In this document: piece after piece, positions 46,000 through 56,013 of the stretch | How the letters are laid out: every line of letters starts with the position of its first letter | Numbering within the stretch: position 1 is the stretch's first letter | The notes under the pieces: model-generated | Told to the model about the DNA's origin: nothing | Database searches by the model: none | The model's input: the letters and a program-made list of their open reading frames with translations, nothing else | NCBI GenBank assembly: GCA_032207245.1 | Contig: CM063510.1 | Coordinates: 47,146,315 to 47,210,314 of the forward strand | DNA from: Pardosa pseudoannulata | Lineage: Eukaryota; Arthropoda; Arachnida; Araneae; Lycosidae | Length of the DNA stretch: 64,000 bases | Direction of reading: 5' to 3' | Program-made: the position numbers and the translations under genes

Positions 46000-46450
46000 C
46001 CCAGTAAAATATACTTCATAGATACAGCAACAGAATTCCTTCCTTGCCGCCCGACACACCCATTTCTTGGTCTTAGCTTATTATTGGGCCAGTTCCAAAA
46101 CCCAAAATCCCCTTTTTTTAACACACGTGATTTTGTTTCTACCTGTCGCATTCTCCTTTCTAATCTGCGCCTCCATGCGGTCCGCCAGGCATTGTGGTAT
46201 CTTTTATATCCGAACCTGCAATAGCTTCATTTCGAATTCCGGACACACACGCCGGCTATTTTTTTTTCTTTTTTTAAATCCGTGCGCGCTCGTGTTGGAA
46301 TCCCGTTACGAAGACGTCTGTCTGAGTAGGCCCTATATTTCGCGGGCACACACCGGTCGGTGTGAATGACCTCCGCGCGACCGCCTGTCAGAGTGGTGAC
46401 ACGAACACACCGCGAATGAGTGCCATGTGTTTCGAACAGAATCGTTTAGT
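46000..46450. other. GC/CpG-richer block, candidate promoter region
   Basis: This stands out from the AT-rich surroundings through many CG dinucleotides (CGCGCGACCG, CCGCGAATGAG, TTTCGCGGGC). On the minus strand GATATAAAAG (46210-46201) is TATA-like and is followed within about 40 nt by ATG codons and a possible donor ACAG/GTAGAA. It lies upstream of, and in the same orientation as, the recognised exons at 25-27 kb, but no exon link can be shown. Confidence 0.3.
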
Positions 46451-47184
46451 TACTCTTTGTCCCGATGCCTATTTAAAAGAAAAATCTAGAGGGGCAATTG
46501 TTGAGTAGAATTCCTACAATTCTGAAAGTAGCAACCTGTTTTGAAATACATAGAACTGTCAGAGATGAACCTCTTCATTAAATGAGTTTTCTTAGGGGAT
46601 CTCAGAACTATTAAATGATTAAAATTTTCGATTTTTTAAAACTTTCTTTTATACAAGCAAGAGCAGTTTTTACACCTGCATATGCTTCACATCTGCCACA
46701 TTCCAAATACAAAAGTTTTCAAAGGCAGGATACAAATTTGAGTTAAGCACTGTATGACCCTTGTACTTCTTATTTTACATAAAAAGAAATAAAATTGTCC
46801 TTATTCAAAGGCAGTGTCAGCTTACATTGAATATTTCTCATTACAGCAAACGTTTATAGACAATTAGCTAAGTTTAAAATAAAGATTAAAAACATAAATG
46901 CTAAATTCAACTGTCATACATTGGAATATAAGTGTGCCTTTATTAATTCCGAATCTAAAGCTATAATCTAAAATTTTTAATTCGCGCCTTTTAAAGATTT
47001 TCAATATATTTCATAAAGGGAAAATTTAGTTTCTTGGATTATTCCATGAATTCTGCGGAAAAGGCACTCTAAACATTATAACCAAGTTCTATTTTGATTT
47101 CATAGATTGAAGGATACGACAGTTCAACTTATGGAGAAGTATTTTTACGGCACCGTCAAATATCAGTAATAAGAATGGGACTCA

Positions 47185-47250
47185 AACCTACACTCTCGTT
47201 CTGAACGCTAGCTATCTCAGGTCATTATTCCACAGGCAGTACCGAAGAGA
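47185..47250 (-). repeat. tRNA-like relic (third SINE-like head)
   Basis: On the minus strand TGACCTGAGATAGCTAGCG, then AACGAGAGTGTAG and GGTTTGAGTCC read like a D-arm, anticodon arm and B box. No acceptor pairing, so it is probably a SINE head or tRNA relic and not a functional tRNA. Confidence 0.4.
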
Positions 47251-47346
47251 AAGTGCGTTACAGCTTCAAAACAGCTGCCTGGATGATCTGTCCGCTTTAT
47301 GCTTTTATTATTGAATTATTGACCTCAAAATCTGAAGACGGAATGG

Positions 47347-47515
47347 TTAGATAAAACTGATAAAAACACAAACACTGAATAAATTTATATATCCCTTTTG
47401 CAGTGCCTTTTTAAGTCTTGCTACTTGGCGACCTAAGCCAAGTCCAACGATCAGCCCTGTCAAAATCGGCACGAACGGAGTAGCACCTTTCATCCCGGCC
47501 TCCATCGACCTTGAC
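47347..47515 (-). CDS. candidate exon of unknown gene (low confidence)
   Basis: On the minus strand a good acceptor (CCTGTTTTCAG, ending at 47516) precedes an ATG at 47505. The frame reads MEAGMKGATPFVPILTGLIV, then GLGLGRQVARLKKALQKG, before becoming AT-rich and stopping at 47347. The first 35 codons use many C/G third bases, and the segment has the profile of one membrane-spanning helix followed by basic residues. A donor could be CAA/GTAGCA inside it or beyond. No family recognised; chance or a retroposed piece remains possible. Confidence 0.28.
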
Positions 47516-48018
47516 CTGAAAACAGGATCCTGACACGAATGCATAGTGATTAGATTCATTAATAGCTGCCGCAATAGATTACGCAGGGCGCTATTTCGAG
47601 GAAGTCCACAGACTGACTGAAAACTATGCTAAATACCACTCGCTGGAGGACGAGTAACACGGATGATTTATAGCACTCTAGAGTGACCGGTTAAATGGAC
47701 GCAGTTTTATAAGAGATGCCCAAAATATTTAACACATCATTTCTCCCCTGAACCGCTTCTTTCACCACTTTTACTTGAAGGTTGAATAAAATAGAATCAA
47801 AACATGAATTTCCTTTTCGACGATGTTCTTTAACGGGGACATAGTATTTTTTATTTTTCGAGCATTAAAGACTTCACCGAAAAAGCTTAATTTGGATTCA
47901 ATAGTTCAAGAAAAATATATCCTAAATAGAGTAGATCATTAATAAGAATCTAACTAAATAATTCAGTCTTGTTTTGTGGAAGAAACACATTTAAAATAAC
48001 AAAATATATACATCAAAT

Positions 48019-48728
48019 CAGAGTTGACATGATTTAAATCTTGATTTAAATAATTTTTTTCCACTTCTTTCAAAACCTATATTCCAGACAGGAGAATTGG
48101 GAATCAGTCAGCACAGTAATACCAATAAGTAAATAAGTGTAAATAGATAGCATGTCCTTTCCAAGAATTTAGGGGTTGTTATCAGAAAGTATGTAGTAGG
48201 GGTAGTACAATGATTATGACTGGTAGAATTCATTTTATAGAATGGGAGGTAAAGAGAGTATTAGAGAACTTGAAAGTTGTCTACAAAATAACAACAGCCG
48301 TGGCTTCATCTACTGGAATGGAAAGACAATTTTCTTTTAGTATTGTTAATTCTAGCGTTCATAACCAATTAGGAGTGGATAAAGCATCAAAGCTAGTGTT
48401 TTTATGGAAACAAATCCATAATTCGGTGCTTAAAAATTATTGATATAATTGTGATTTGTAATTTTTTTAATAAATAGTTTGCACTATCCAATTACAAAAT
48501 GTAATGTATTTAGATTAAAATTTATATATTTAATTTCAAGTAATCAGTGTGTAGAATACACTAGATAGATAAGATGTTACTTCTTATAACAAACTATTCT
48601 ATGTATATTGCAAAAAACATAAAAAATCAAATTTATTTGATTTAAATGAGATTTTTTTGATTTAAATCTAATTTCTTTGATTTTTTTCCTGAATAATTTT
48701 GATTTTTTAAAATTTTTTTCCAACCTTG
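48019..48728 (+). mobile_element. hAT element (family H), copy 1, 710 bp
   Basis: A perfect 8-bp target duplication CATCAAAT lies at 48011-48018 and 48729-48736. Ends are CAGAGTTGACATGATTTAAA and reverse complement CAAGGTTGGAAAAAAAT, with GATTTAAAT palindromes as subterminal repeats. It keeps the C-terminal dimerisation domain of the transposase (48210-48443) and is otherwise deleted. The sister copy is at 60724-61514. Confidence 0.92.
48210..48443 (+). pseudogene. hAT transposase C-terminal dimerisation domain (hATC) fragment
   Basis: 77-codon frame. The key stretch ASSTGMERQFS, then a spacer and NQLGVDKASKLVFLWKQ, matches the hATC signature (ASSAxxERxFS...LRNxLxxxxAxxLVFL) used for transposase dimerisation. 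The frame is open from a chance ATG to its natural stop. The DDE catalytic parts and the BED zinc finger are missing. Confidence 0.87.
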
Positions 48729-48736
48729 CATCAAAT

Positions 48737-48931
48737 GAAAAACTTAGAAATTCACTAACCCACAAAATAATTTTTGAAATTTGTCAATTAAAACCCATTT
48801 TTTTTTTAAATATTGAAATAGAAGTTGTATTTTATGTTGTGCACCTCAACTATATCAACCGATGATTTTATTTTATAGAAAGATAAAGGATATTTTTAAT
48901 AATTTTGAAATTCTCGAAATTTTTTTCCAAC

Positions 48932-48968
<37 letters not shown>

Positions 48969-49894
48969 TATTCAAAAATTCCTTGTAGAATGAGAGATAT
49001 AGAATATGTGTGTTACTTAGGGGATTGTTTAAGTTTACAGGCCTTTATTTTTATCACAATTCATAAAATTTAAAAACTGATAAGTAAATTTATATCTGAG
49101 ATTTTCCATATTTGAATATATACTTGTTATCTATAGAATGGAACAGTATAAAAAAGTTATTTAGTATGCTCCAACATTCTTTATTGAAAACAAATTAAAA
49201 TGTTAAATTTACTGGTTGTAAATGAAATGTTAAATTATGGATGACATTTCTAAAACTGTTCATGTCACATTAATTATGCAGTTAATCTAATATACTCTAT
49301 ATTTTACTTTCTTCACCACGCATTTCAGATCCTTTTAACATAGATCAATTTAAAATAATCTCAAAGCTAATTAAAAACTTTAAGGATAACCAAATGATTC
49401 TCTCCTCTAAAAAATTAAAGAATAAAAAAGGAGAAAAATAGTAGAATACAATTTTTAAAAAAATCTGTCTCCACCTCTTTTTTTTTTTATCTGTGTGTGT
49501 GTGTGTGTGTGTGTGCGCGCAAATCTAAATATTAAAATTTGTTCATTTTTTCTTTTGTCCTATTGTATAAAAATTTTGAACTATATCAGTTTTTCAAAAT
49601 TTTGCATGAAAATTTTTATAAATTCGATTATCTGGAAACAACATTTCCTGACAATTCCGGTTAATAAAGAATCCACTGAAGACGAAAAATTTTCATACCC
49701 TAAACTCTATAATAAGATAATTTTTTGACAATTTTATTTAAAAATAGTTAATGTTTTCCATGTGCTTAAAGGATTGGTTTCGATACAGCATAAATCTAAC
49801 TTACAAAAATTTGTGAAGCATTTAAGACCTGATTTAACCTATAAAATTAGAAGCTCTTTATTTTGTTATAAAGAAAAATGTAGAAATATATTAG
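48737..49894. other. no gene seen; simple repeats
   Basis: Contains an A-run of about 29 nt (48938-48966) and a (GT)n run with GC end (49493-49520). Confidence 0.5.
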
Positions 49895-49906
49895 AATTTT
49901 GAAAAG

Positions 49907-50081
49907 GTTAGGTTTGAAGCTCTTCGGTCTACTGTTTTGCTCACGCAGGCTAATGAGACCGAGACCTACAGCTTAGAGCTGATTCCGAACGGCTACGAAA
50001 ATCCATGCCATCAGCGGGATTTGAACCCACGAACTCGGGTACCGAAGAGCAGCACTCTACCATTCGGCCATCGTTCGGCAT
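49907..50081 (-). mobile_element. tRNA-derived SINE (family 1), minus strand
   Basis: Full-length-like copy with target duplication AATTTTGAAAAG (12 bp) at 49895-49906 and 50082-50093. The B box complement GGGATTTGAACCC is one base from consensus. Confidence 0.9.
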
Positions 50082-50093
50082 AATTTTGAAAAG

Positions 50094-50820
50094 AACATAT
50101 ATATATATATATTACATTCCATACGATAACTAAATTTAAAATATAGTTATTAACCTACAACTTAGTGATTTAAAAACTGCATTCTGAAGAAGAAATAATA
50201 CCGAAACCATTTTGATATAAAAAATTCAAAAACTGATGAAAATTAGAAAAAAAAAAATTTAAACTGAATAAAAATATATATATATCTAATTAGTTATTAA
50301 ACATAATCTAAATGCTTACTTATTTGAATATTTTTTCTATAAATACAAATATTTATATACGGAAGAAAATTAGGTCTTATTGAATAAAATTTTAAAATTT
50401 TACGGATCAATATATTTTATTGTAATCAATTAGAATGAATGAATGAATTTCACAATTTTATAACACTCATCACATTTTGAACATATCGGCAATTTCGATA
50501 TAATTTTATTTAGTATTTAGAAAATTGTGAATGGTCAAAACCAGTTGTATAGGTAGACTGATGGTTGTCCACCCCCTCCCATTTTGCATTTGTTGATTTG
50601 TGAAAATGCCGTCCTGAGGAGTGGATAATCGAGTGACTAAAATTCCACGAGAAAGAGCTTGAAATAGGGATTCTGCTGCGGCCTGTAAATAAATCGGGCG
50701 AGAAATAAAAATACATACAATAGCATAACGATATAATTTTTTTTTGGGGGGGAGGGGGGGTATTGACATCTGATGCATAAAAAGAAGCAAGAAAGCTGCA
50801 CGTAGCAATTACTAACTTAG
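50094..50820. other. no gene seen
   Basis: AT-rich with a short TA tract at 50097-50112 and a G-run near 50745. GGTTGTCCACCCC at 50564-50576 resembles a hAT end. A 100-codon minus frame (50506-50808) is unrecognised. Confidence 0.4.
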
Positions 50821-50826
50821 ACAGTT

Positions 50827-51028
50827 TTGGTTTGGAGCCATTCGGTATATTCTTTTGTTACTTGGGGTGGGGGGGCTAATGAAATCCGAACCTACTTATA
50901 AAGTCACTACAGAACCCTAAAGGACCTACTTATAAAGTCCCTATAAAGTCAATTCGGAACGGCAAAGAACATCCAAGCCATCTACGGGATTAGAACCGCC
51001 GAACGAAGAACGGCGAATTGTTCGGCTG
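50827..51028 (-). mobile_element. tRNA-derived SINE (family 1) with internal tandem duplication
   Basis: The tail and GAGCCATTCGGTATA body are followed by CCTACTTATAAAGTCACTAC and a second CCTACTTATAAAGTCCCTAT, a local duplication of about 40 bp. The B-box side is mutated (GGGATTAGAACC). No clear target duplication; an old copy. Confidence 0.72.
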
Positions 51029-52091
51029 CTTTAATTTTGAGAAGTGTGGAAGAAAAACAATCTCAATGAATCGCGATTCAATTTGGGTGTCTGGAAACTT
51101 TTAGATTATGAAAAATAGAACGTGAATTGGGAGAATTCTGAAGAACTTTAGAGACAAGTTGAAGTGGGGAAACGCCCTCCCCCATGAAAAACTTTTGGTC
51201 AAAAACAACTTCCTTATGCTACTCCTTAAGGTCCTACTTATGTGAAGGCAAAACAAATATACATCAATTACCCGTAACCGATTTTCCTAGCAGCTAAGCG
51301 TTACATTCCTACATCGCGAGTCATTTTCCTATTTAATTCCTAAAAATAGCAGAATGCCGCTTTGACGATACGAAGCTAACAACTCGTGATGGTAAACGGC
51401 AGTAAATTACGCGTTATCATCACTAAGAGAAACTCGTGCTCTGTTTTTAAATATGACAAAATCTCTAGCGGAACGGATCACGTGAACGCACTGGAGACGA
51501 TAGCCAATGCCAATACCGTGTGGGAGTTACCGGGAAAAAAACCCATATATAACAATCTATGACATCTTCTGTTGCATGAAAATTCCCTTCATTGTTTCCC
51601 CTCCTAACGTTCTCTCTTCTGCCAAGTCTAAGATTTAACTCTTTCTTTCGTATAAACTCACAAAACTTTAAAAACTGCGTCTACATTTCGGCCATGTTTT
51701 AAAACCCTGCCCATTTTTTCCCCACTCATTCCCTCTTCTAAATTTTTAAATCAGGCAGTTTCTTCTTCTAACAAACCATCAAAATATTTCAGACTGCAGC
51801 ACTAAGATCTATACATGTATGCAATCAACAGATATCTAAAGACAGATATTTAAAATTATCCTTTCCCCCTTTTCCTTCCTTAATATCCAATTACCCAGCC
51901 ATAAAATGTCAAGATAAAGGAGTGTTCTCCGACTTGAATTCTTTTTGCCCAGAAAGCTCACTCACTGAAAACTAACACTAGAATAAATGCTAATTCTCTC
52001 TCAACTGGCCACATTTTTCAGTAGTCCCAGGAAAATGGTATCGTTTCTACAATAAACTGCAGAACTGTGTGCTTTCGAGCTACCTTAAATG
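51029..52091. other. no gene seen
   Basis: Somewhat less AT-rich in 51250-51560 but no frame or repeat recognised. Confidence 0.45.
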
Positions 52092-52100
52092 ATCATGGTT

Positions 52101-52279
52101 GCCGAACGATGGTCGAATGGTTAGGGTGCTGGCCTTCGGAACCGGAGCTCGTGGGTTCGAATCCCACTATGGCATGGATGTTCGTAGCCGTTCGGAATCG
52201 GCTTTAAGCAGTAGGTCCCGGTCTCATTAGCCTTCGTGTTGCAAAAAGAAGACCGTAGCACTCTAAACCAAACCAAACA
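52101..52279 (+). mobile_element. tRNA-derived SINE (family 1), plus strand
   Basis: Near-identical in layout to the 4627 copy: A box TGGTCGAATGGTTAGG, perfect B box GGTTCGAATCC (52154-52164), hairpin AGCCG/CGGCT and tail CTAAACCAAACCAAAC. Target duplication ATCATGGTT (9 bp) at 52092-52100 and 52280-52288. One of the two copies with both Pol III boxes well kept. The 96-codon minus frame here is a SINE artefact. Confidence 0.92.
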
Positions 52280-52288
52280 ATCATGGTT

Positions 52289-52814
52289 CACTCTTGCATC
52301 CCAAAAGTGCTCTACAGTAAGTCTCATGGGAACAAAACCACGCGATTCATGTGGGGACGACATCGGAGAAATGTGTATAGTCTTGGAGCTTTCTATGCAG
52401 AGCTGTTGCACTGTAAAAACGGGAGGTAGATCACCGTGATTTGATCATCAATTAATGCGAAGTTCCACAACATTGGACTCCGTTTTTTCCGATGGCTTAA
52501 CGACACCATCTCAAGTAGTTTTTTTTACCAAATTACTGGACAAATTAAATACTAGGGGGTAATCACCCGTGTATTTGGAGAAGAATTGTCACTGGTTACA
52601 TATTTATACTGTCACATTGTAACACATTTTTTCTTTACTTCATTCCTTTTCCAAACTTTCACATTTTTCTTTCTTTTTTTACAAAGCATCAAAATATTTC
52701 AAATTATAGCATTAAAATCTATACCTACATATTGTGTGTCCGAAAAAGATCGAACCCATTTCTTTGTAATTCAGTTCATCAACATCCCAGATTAACGCCT
52801 AAACCCTCTCAGAG
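52289..52814. other. no gene seen
   Basis: No recognisable element or frame. Confidence 0.5.
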
Positions 52815-52900
52815 CACGGGTGCCAAACTCATGTGGACACGACATGTAGCCCACAGTGAGTATTTTTGCGGCCACTGTGAGCCACATGTCGTTCCGTAAA
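52815..52900 (+). mobile_element. hAT end fragment
   Basis: CACGGGTGCCAAACTCATGT followed by GACATGTAGCCCACAG and, on the other side, GCCACTGTGAGCCACATGTC. The start resembles the common hAT end CAGGGGTGCCAAACTC, and ACATG...CCCACAG pairs with its inverted CTGTGAGCCACATGT about 35 bp away. No second terminus or duplication. Confidence 0.55.
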
Positions 52901-53959
52901 AATAATAAACTAATATAAAGTTCTGTAGGAATAGTAATAATAGAAATTTCATAACTAAATGTTAAAACTTCCTGCATTTTTTTAATCTTTGTTTTCTACG
53001 ACGCCTATTACGTCTGCACTCTATGAATTAAAAAAGTGAACAGCAGGATTTCGCTTGACAACACACACTAAGTTTCACACATTAAACGCCAACATGAAAA
53101 ATTCTCAAATATAAACGGAAACCATCAAATAAGGCTTCAATAAAATGTTTAGCTGAAATGTAGAAGGCAAACTCAATTTGCTATATATTTACTGTCCTAA
53201 AATAATCACTACTATTCAATTTAGTAAAATTATATAAAATATGCATGTATAACGTGTACGAAAAAAACATTACCCTTTTCAAGAAATCTACTTCCTCTCC
53301 CTTTTTTGTGTAATATCTACATGAATTCCGGAAGAAAACAAATTTAATTTTGAAATTCCACGAAACCATTTACAGCGCTCAAATCAACGAACTTAGAAGA
53401 GAAAGAAATGTCTAAATCATTTCCTTTGGAAGAGCGCTATTTTTATAAAAATTTCTCCAAAACCTGTACCATTAACATAACTCTGAATAAGAGACGAGAT
53501 GTGACATATAAACTAAGATGAGAAATTTTCCGTGATTTGCGAGATCTTTTTTTCTTCTTCCCCATTTCAAGTGCAACCCGTACAGTCGTAAAAGGATACC
53601 AGAAAAAATTCTTGTGCAATTTAACCTTCCCAACTGCTTCCGAAAACAGGTTCTTTCTTATCCGAGGCATTCTGAGTGAAAATACGACTCGGCAGGTAAC
53701 CATCTGATAGCAGAGACAAGAGGAAACCTGAATGAGAGATCTTGACAGGCGTGTGTTTCGTAGACCAATGTTTTTATTCACACAAACCACGAATATAGCC
53801 TTAAAATAGTTAATCTTCCCTTTCATCACCAAATTCAAAATACAACACCATCAATCTAAATAAATAAAACCTTGAATGACATAACTGATATCCTTACTTT
53901 TCTGGCAGACTTTTTTGGATAATAATAATCTAGCGTTAATATTTATGTTGGGTTTAAAG
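52901..53959. other. no gene recognised; longest open frame of the window
   Basis: A minus-strand frame of 131 codons spans 53443-53838. It has a Lys/Arg-rich stretch (GKKKKRSRKSRKISHL) but no recognised domain, no GC-biased third positions and no clear splice sites. Probably chance, though it is the longest here. Confidence 0.35.
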
Positions 53960-54050
53960 CAGTGGTTCTAACACATTTTATACCATGGAAACGTTTTCAT
54001 ACCACATAAATAGCAACAGAACCCCTGAATAAATATTACTTAAGGAGAGT
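53960..54050 (-). mobile_element. truncated hAT-type MITE (family A), cut by a SINE
   Basis: CAGTGGTTCTAACACATTTT then CCATGGAAACG and AACCCCTGAATAAATATTAC match 38488-38580 closely. Similarity stops where the SINE at 54051 begins, so the SINE may have inserted here. Confidence 0.62.
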
Positions 54051-54210
54051 TTGGTTTGGAGCCATACAGTCTACTGCTTAGCTCACGAGCGCTTGTGATA
54101 CTGGAACCAACCTACTGTTCAAAGTCGATTCCGAACAGCTTCGCACGTCCATGCCAGCAACAGGATTCGAACCCGCGAACTCCGGTACCGAAGAGCAGAG
54201 GCCCAACAGG
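54051..54210 (-). mobile_element. tRNA-derived SINE (family 1), minus strand
   Basis: The tail GTTTGGAGCCATACAGTCTA, body and B-box complement (GGATTCGAACC) are present. The extreme tRNA-like 5' end is lost in GC-rich sequence near 54205. A 76-codon frame through it is an artefact. Confidence 0.8.
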
Positions 54211-54237
54211 GTGGAAAAGCCCTCCCCCCACAGAAAT

Positions 54238-54281
<44 letters not shown>
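54238..54281. repeat. (TA)n(TG)n microsatellite
   Basis: Short TA run followed by about 15 TG units. Confidence 0.95.
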
Positions 54282-54283
<2 letters not shown>

Positions 54284-54758
54284 TAATCCATTTTTTATAA
54301 AACTCCTTCACAAAGAGAAAGCTCAACAGCTAGCAATAATGAAAATGCAGTCAGGCCGACATTGAAGAGAACGCAGAAGTCTAATTTAAACTTTATTCCA
54401 GAGCGGCAACAACGCACATCTAATCTTCTGGACAACATACAACCAAAAGCCACAGAGTTCACTCTGATCGGACAGAGGTGCACCCAAGAGAGATGACAGA
54501 AAGAATTTTCCCAAGGTAAAAAACAACTTAATAAGCGAATTAAATGCAATATCAGCAAAACGCGAAACCATTCGCGGCCAACAGCTGAGAAACTGCTGTA
54601 TAGACAGAAAGTTTACAGTTTAGGACAGAAATGAATTTTAAGTGGAAAATACTCCGTTGATTAAACTATTTAGAGGCTGGGAAGAAGGTTTAAATGAATT
54701 AGAATGGGAAAGAGGAAGTTTTTTAAAAAATATTAGAGTTAAATAATTTTGATATATT

Positions 54759-54760
<2 letters not shown>
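54282..54760. other. no gene seen
   Basis: Minus frame 54295-54558 (87 codons) is rich in Leu and Cys but unrecognised. Confidence 0.4.
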
Positions 54761-54816
<56 letters not shown>

Positions 54817-54842
54817 TTATTTATTTATTTATTTATTTATTA
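54761..54842. repeat. (CA)n(TA)n(TTTA)n compound microsatellite
   Basis: CA repeats, then about 18 TA units, then seven TTTA units. Confidence 0.95.
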
Positions 54843-55311
54843 TATAATCTATATACATGTTATATAATTTCATATTGATAACTCTTATAAGTGTAAAATT
54901 TCATATAAAAAAGCATTTTCACAAAGTTTAAAAAAAGATTTGCCCACATTTGGGGGGGGGGGAGGGGTTAAGTATTTTCGAGCACCGTACAAACTCTGTA
55001 CCAAACTACTGTTGTTCGAGAGAAGAAAAGAAATCTGGAACAGAGATTGAGAATTCAGTGATTTATATAACTGTAAATAGAATTCAGATAAAGCCTACCG
55101 TAAAAAGAGAAATTTCCTCGTATTTTCGAAAACTAGTCTAAACTTTTAAAAACTGTCTAAAAAACAAAAGAAAACTCTTAAAAAGCATAAGAAATGAGAT
55201 ATGATCGTACACACTTTAAAAAAGAATTTTCCAATTTTATTATTTTTTTTAAGAACAAAGGTTATTTTATACTTTTTGCTGGGCGTTGCCAATTTTTCAA
55301 GAGGGAATAGC
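54843..55311. other. no gene seen
   Basis: AT-rich with a G-run at 54953-54961. Confidence 0.5.
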
Positions 55312-55315
55312 TTAA

Positions 55316-56009
55316 CCCCTTCCCATTTAATTAATCCAATTAAACAATCCCATTTTTAATAATGAAAAACTGCATGAAATTACCATTTATTTTTTATATA
55401 AAAAGCTCGTTTCATTTCACAATTTTTACATATTCGTAATATCCATTTTTTACATATTGTTAAATATCCAAAACGAAGAAGAAAAAATTAAGAATTAAGA
55501 TAAAAAATCAATGCAAAACCTTAATAAGGTATATAATTAATAGACTTGAAGCGTGTGGTACTTTTCAAAACATTTTTCACAAGGCACCTCTTAGTAGGTT
55601 TCTTTTATTCTGAGTTAAGGATGTTTTCTGGAAAATATCCCCATCTTTTAGCCTGCAATCTACCCGGGGTGTCATATGAAGTACGCCCACGGGTTTTTTT
55701 TAATCCAATAGTGTAACTTTATTTGGGATTTTCTCTGCTATGTCCAATCAAAAGCTCCCAATTCCGATTTTGTTGCTATTATTGATTTTTTTTCCAATAT
55801 AAAACATAAATTGTAGAGTGCAATGTCAAACATATAAAAAAATTATATCCTTTCATATATATTCTTATCTATATTCAGTATACTAAAAATTTTAAACTAA
55901 TTATCATATTCAACGGCAACTTTGGTCGTATGACAAGTGTATCTCGTCATTGTGCGGTATGGCATGAAAAACCAATAACGAGCTACACACGTCATTTTAC
56001 CAGAAGGGG
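55316..56009 (-). mobile_element. piggyBac-like deletion derivative (family P1), second copy
   Basis: TTAA at 55312-55315 and 56010-56013; inverted ends CCCCTTCCCAT / CCCCTTCTGGTA. The right 100 bp, reversed, matches the left end of the 35578 copy (TAAAATGACG, TTTTTCATGCCATACCGCAC). It is about 140 bp longer than that copy and includes an extra 55620-55850 segment. The minus strand near 55548-55615 keeps the KKPTK-RC...LKSTT pieces of the cysteine-rich domain, with more deletion than the 35.8 kb copy. Confidence 0.87.
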
Positions 56010-56013
56010 TTAA

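Noticed and set aside
53443..53838. Longest open frame, 131 codons on the minus strand
   Set aside because: No recognised domain, AT-rich wobble positions and no splice signals; most likely chance.
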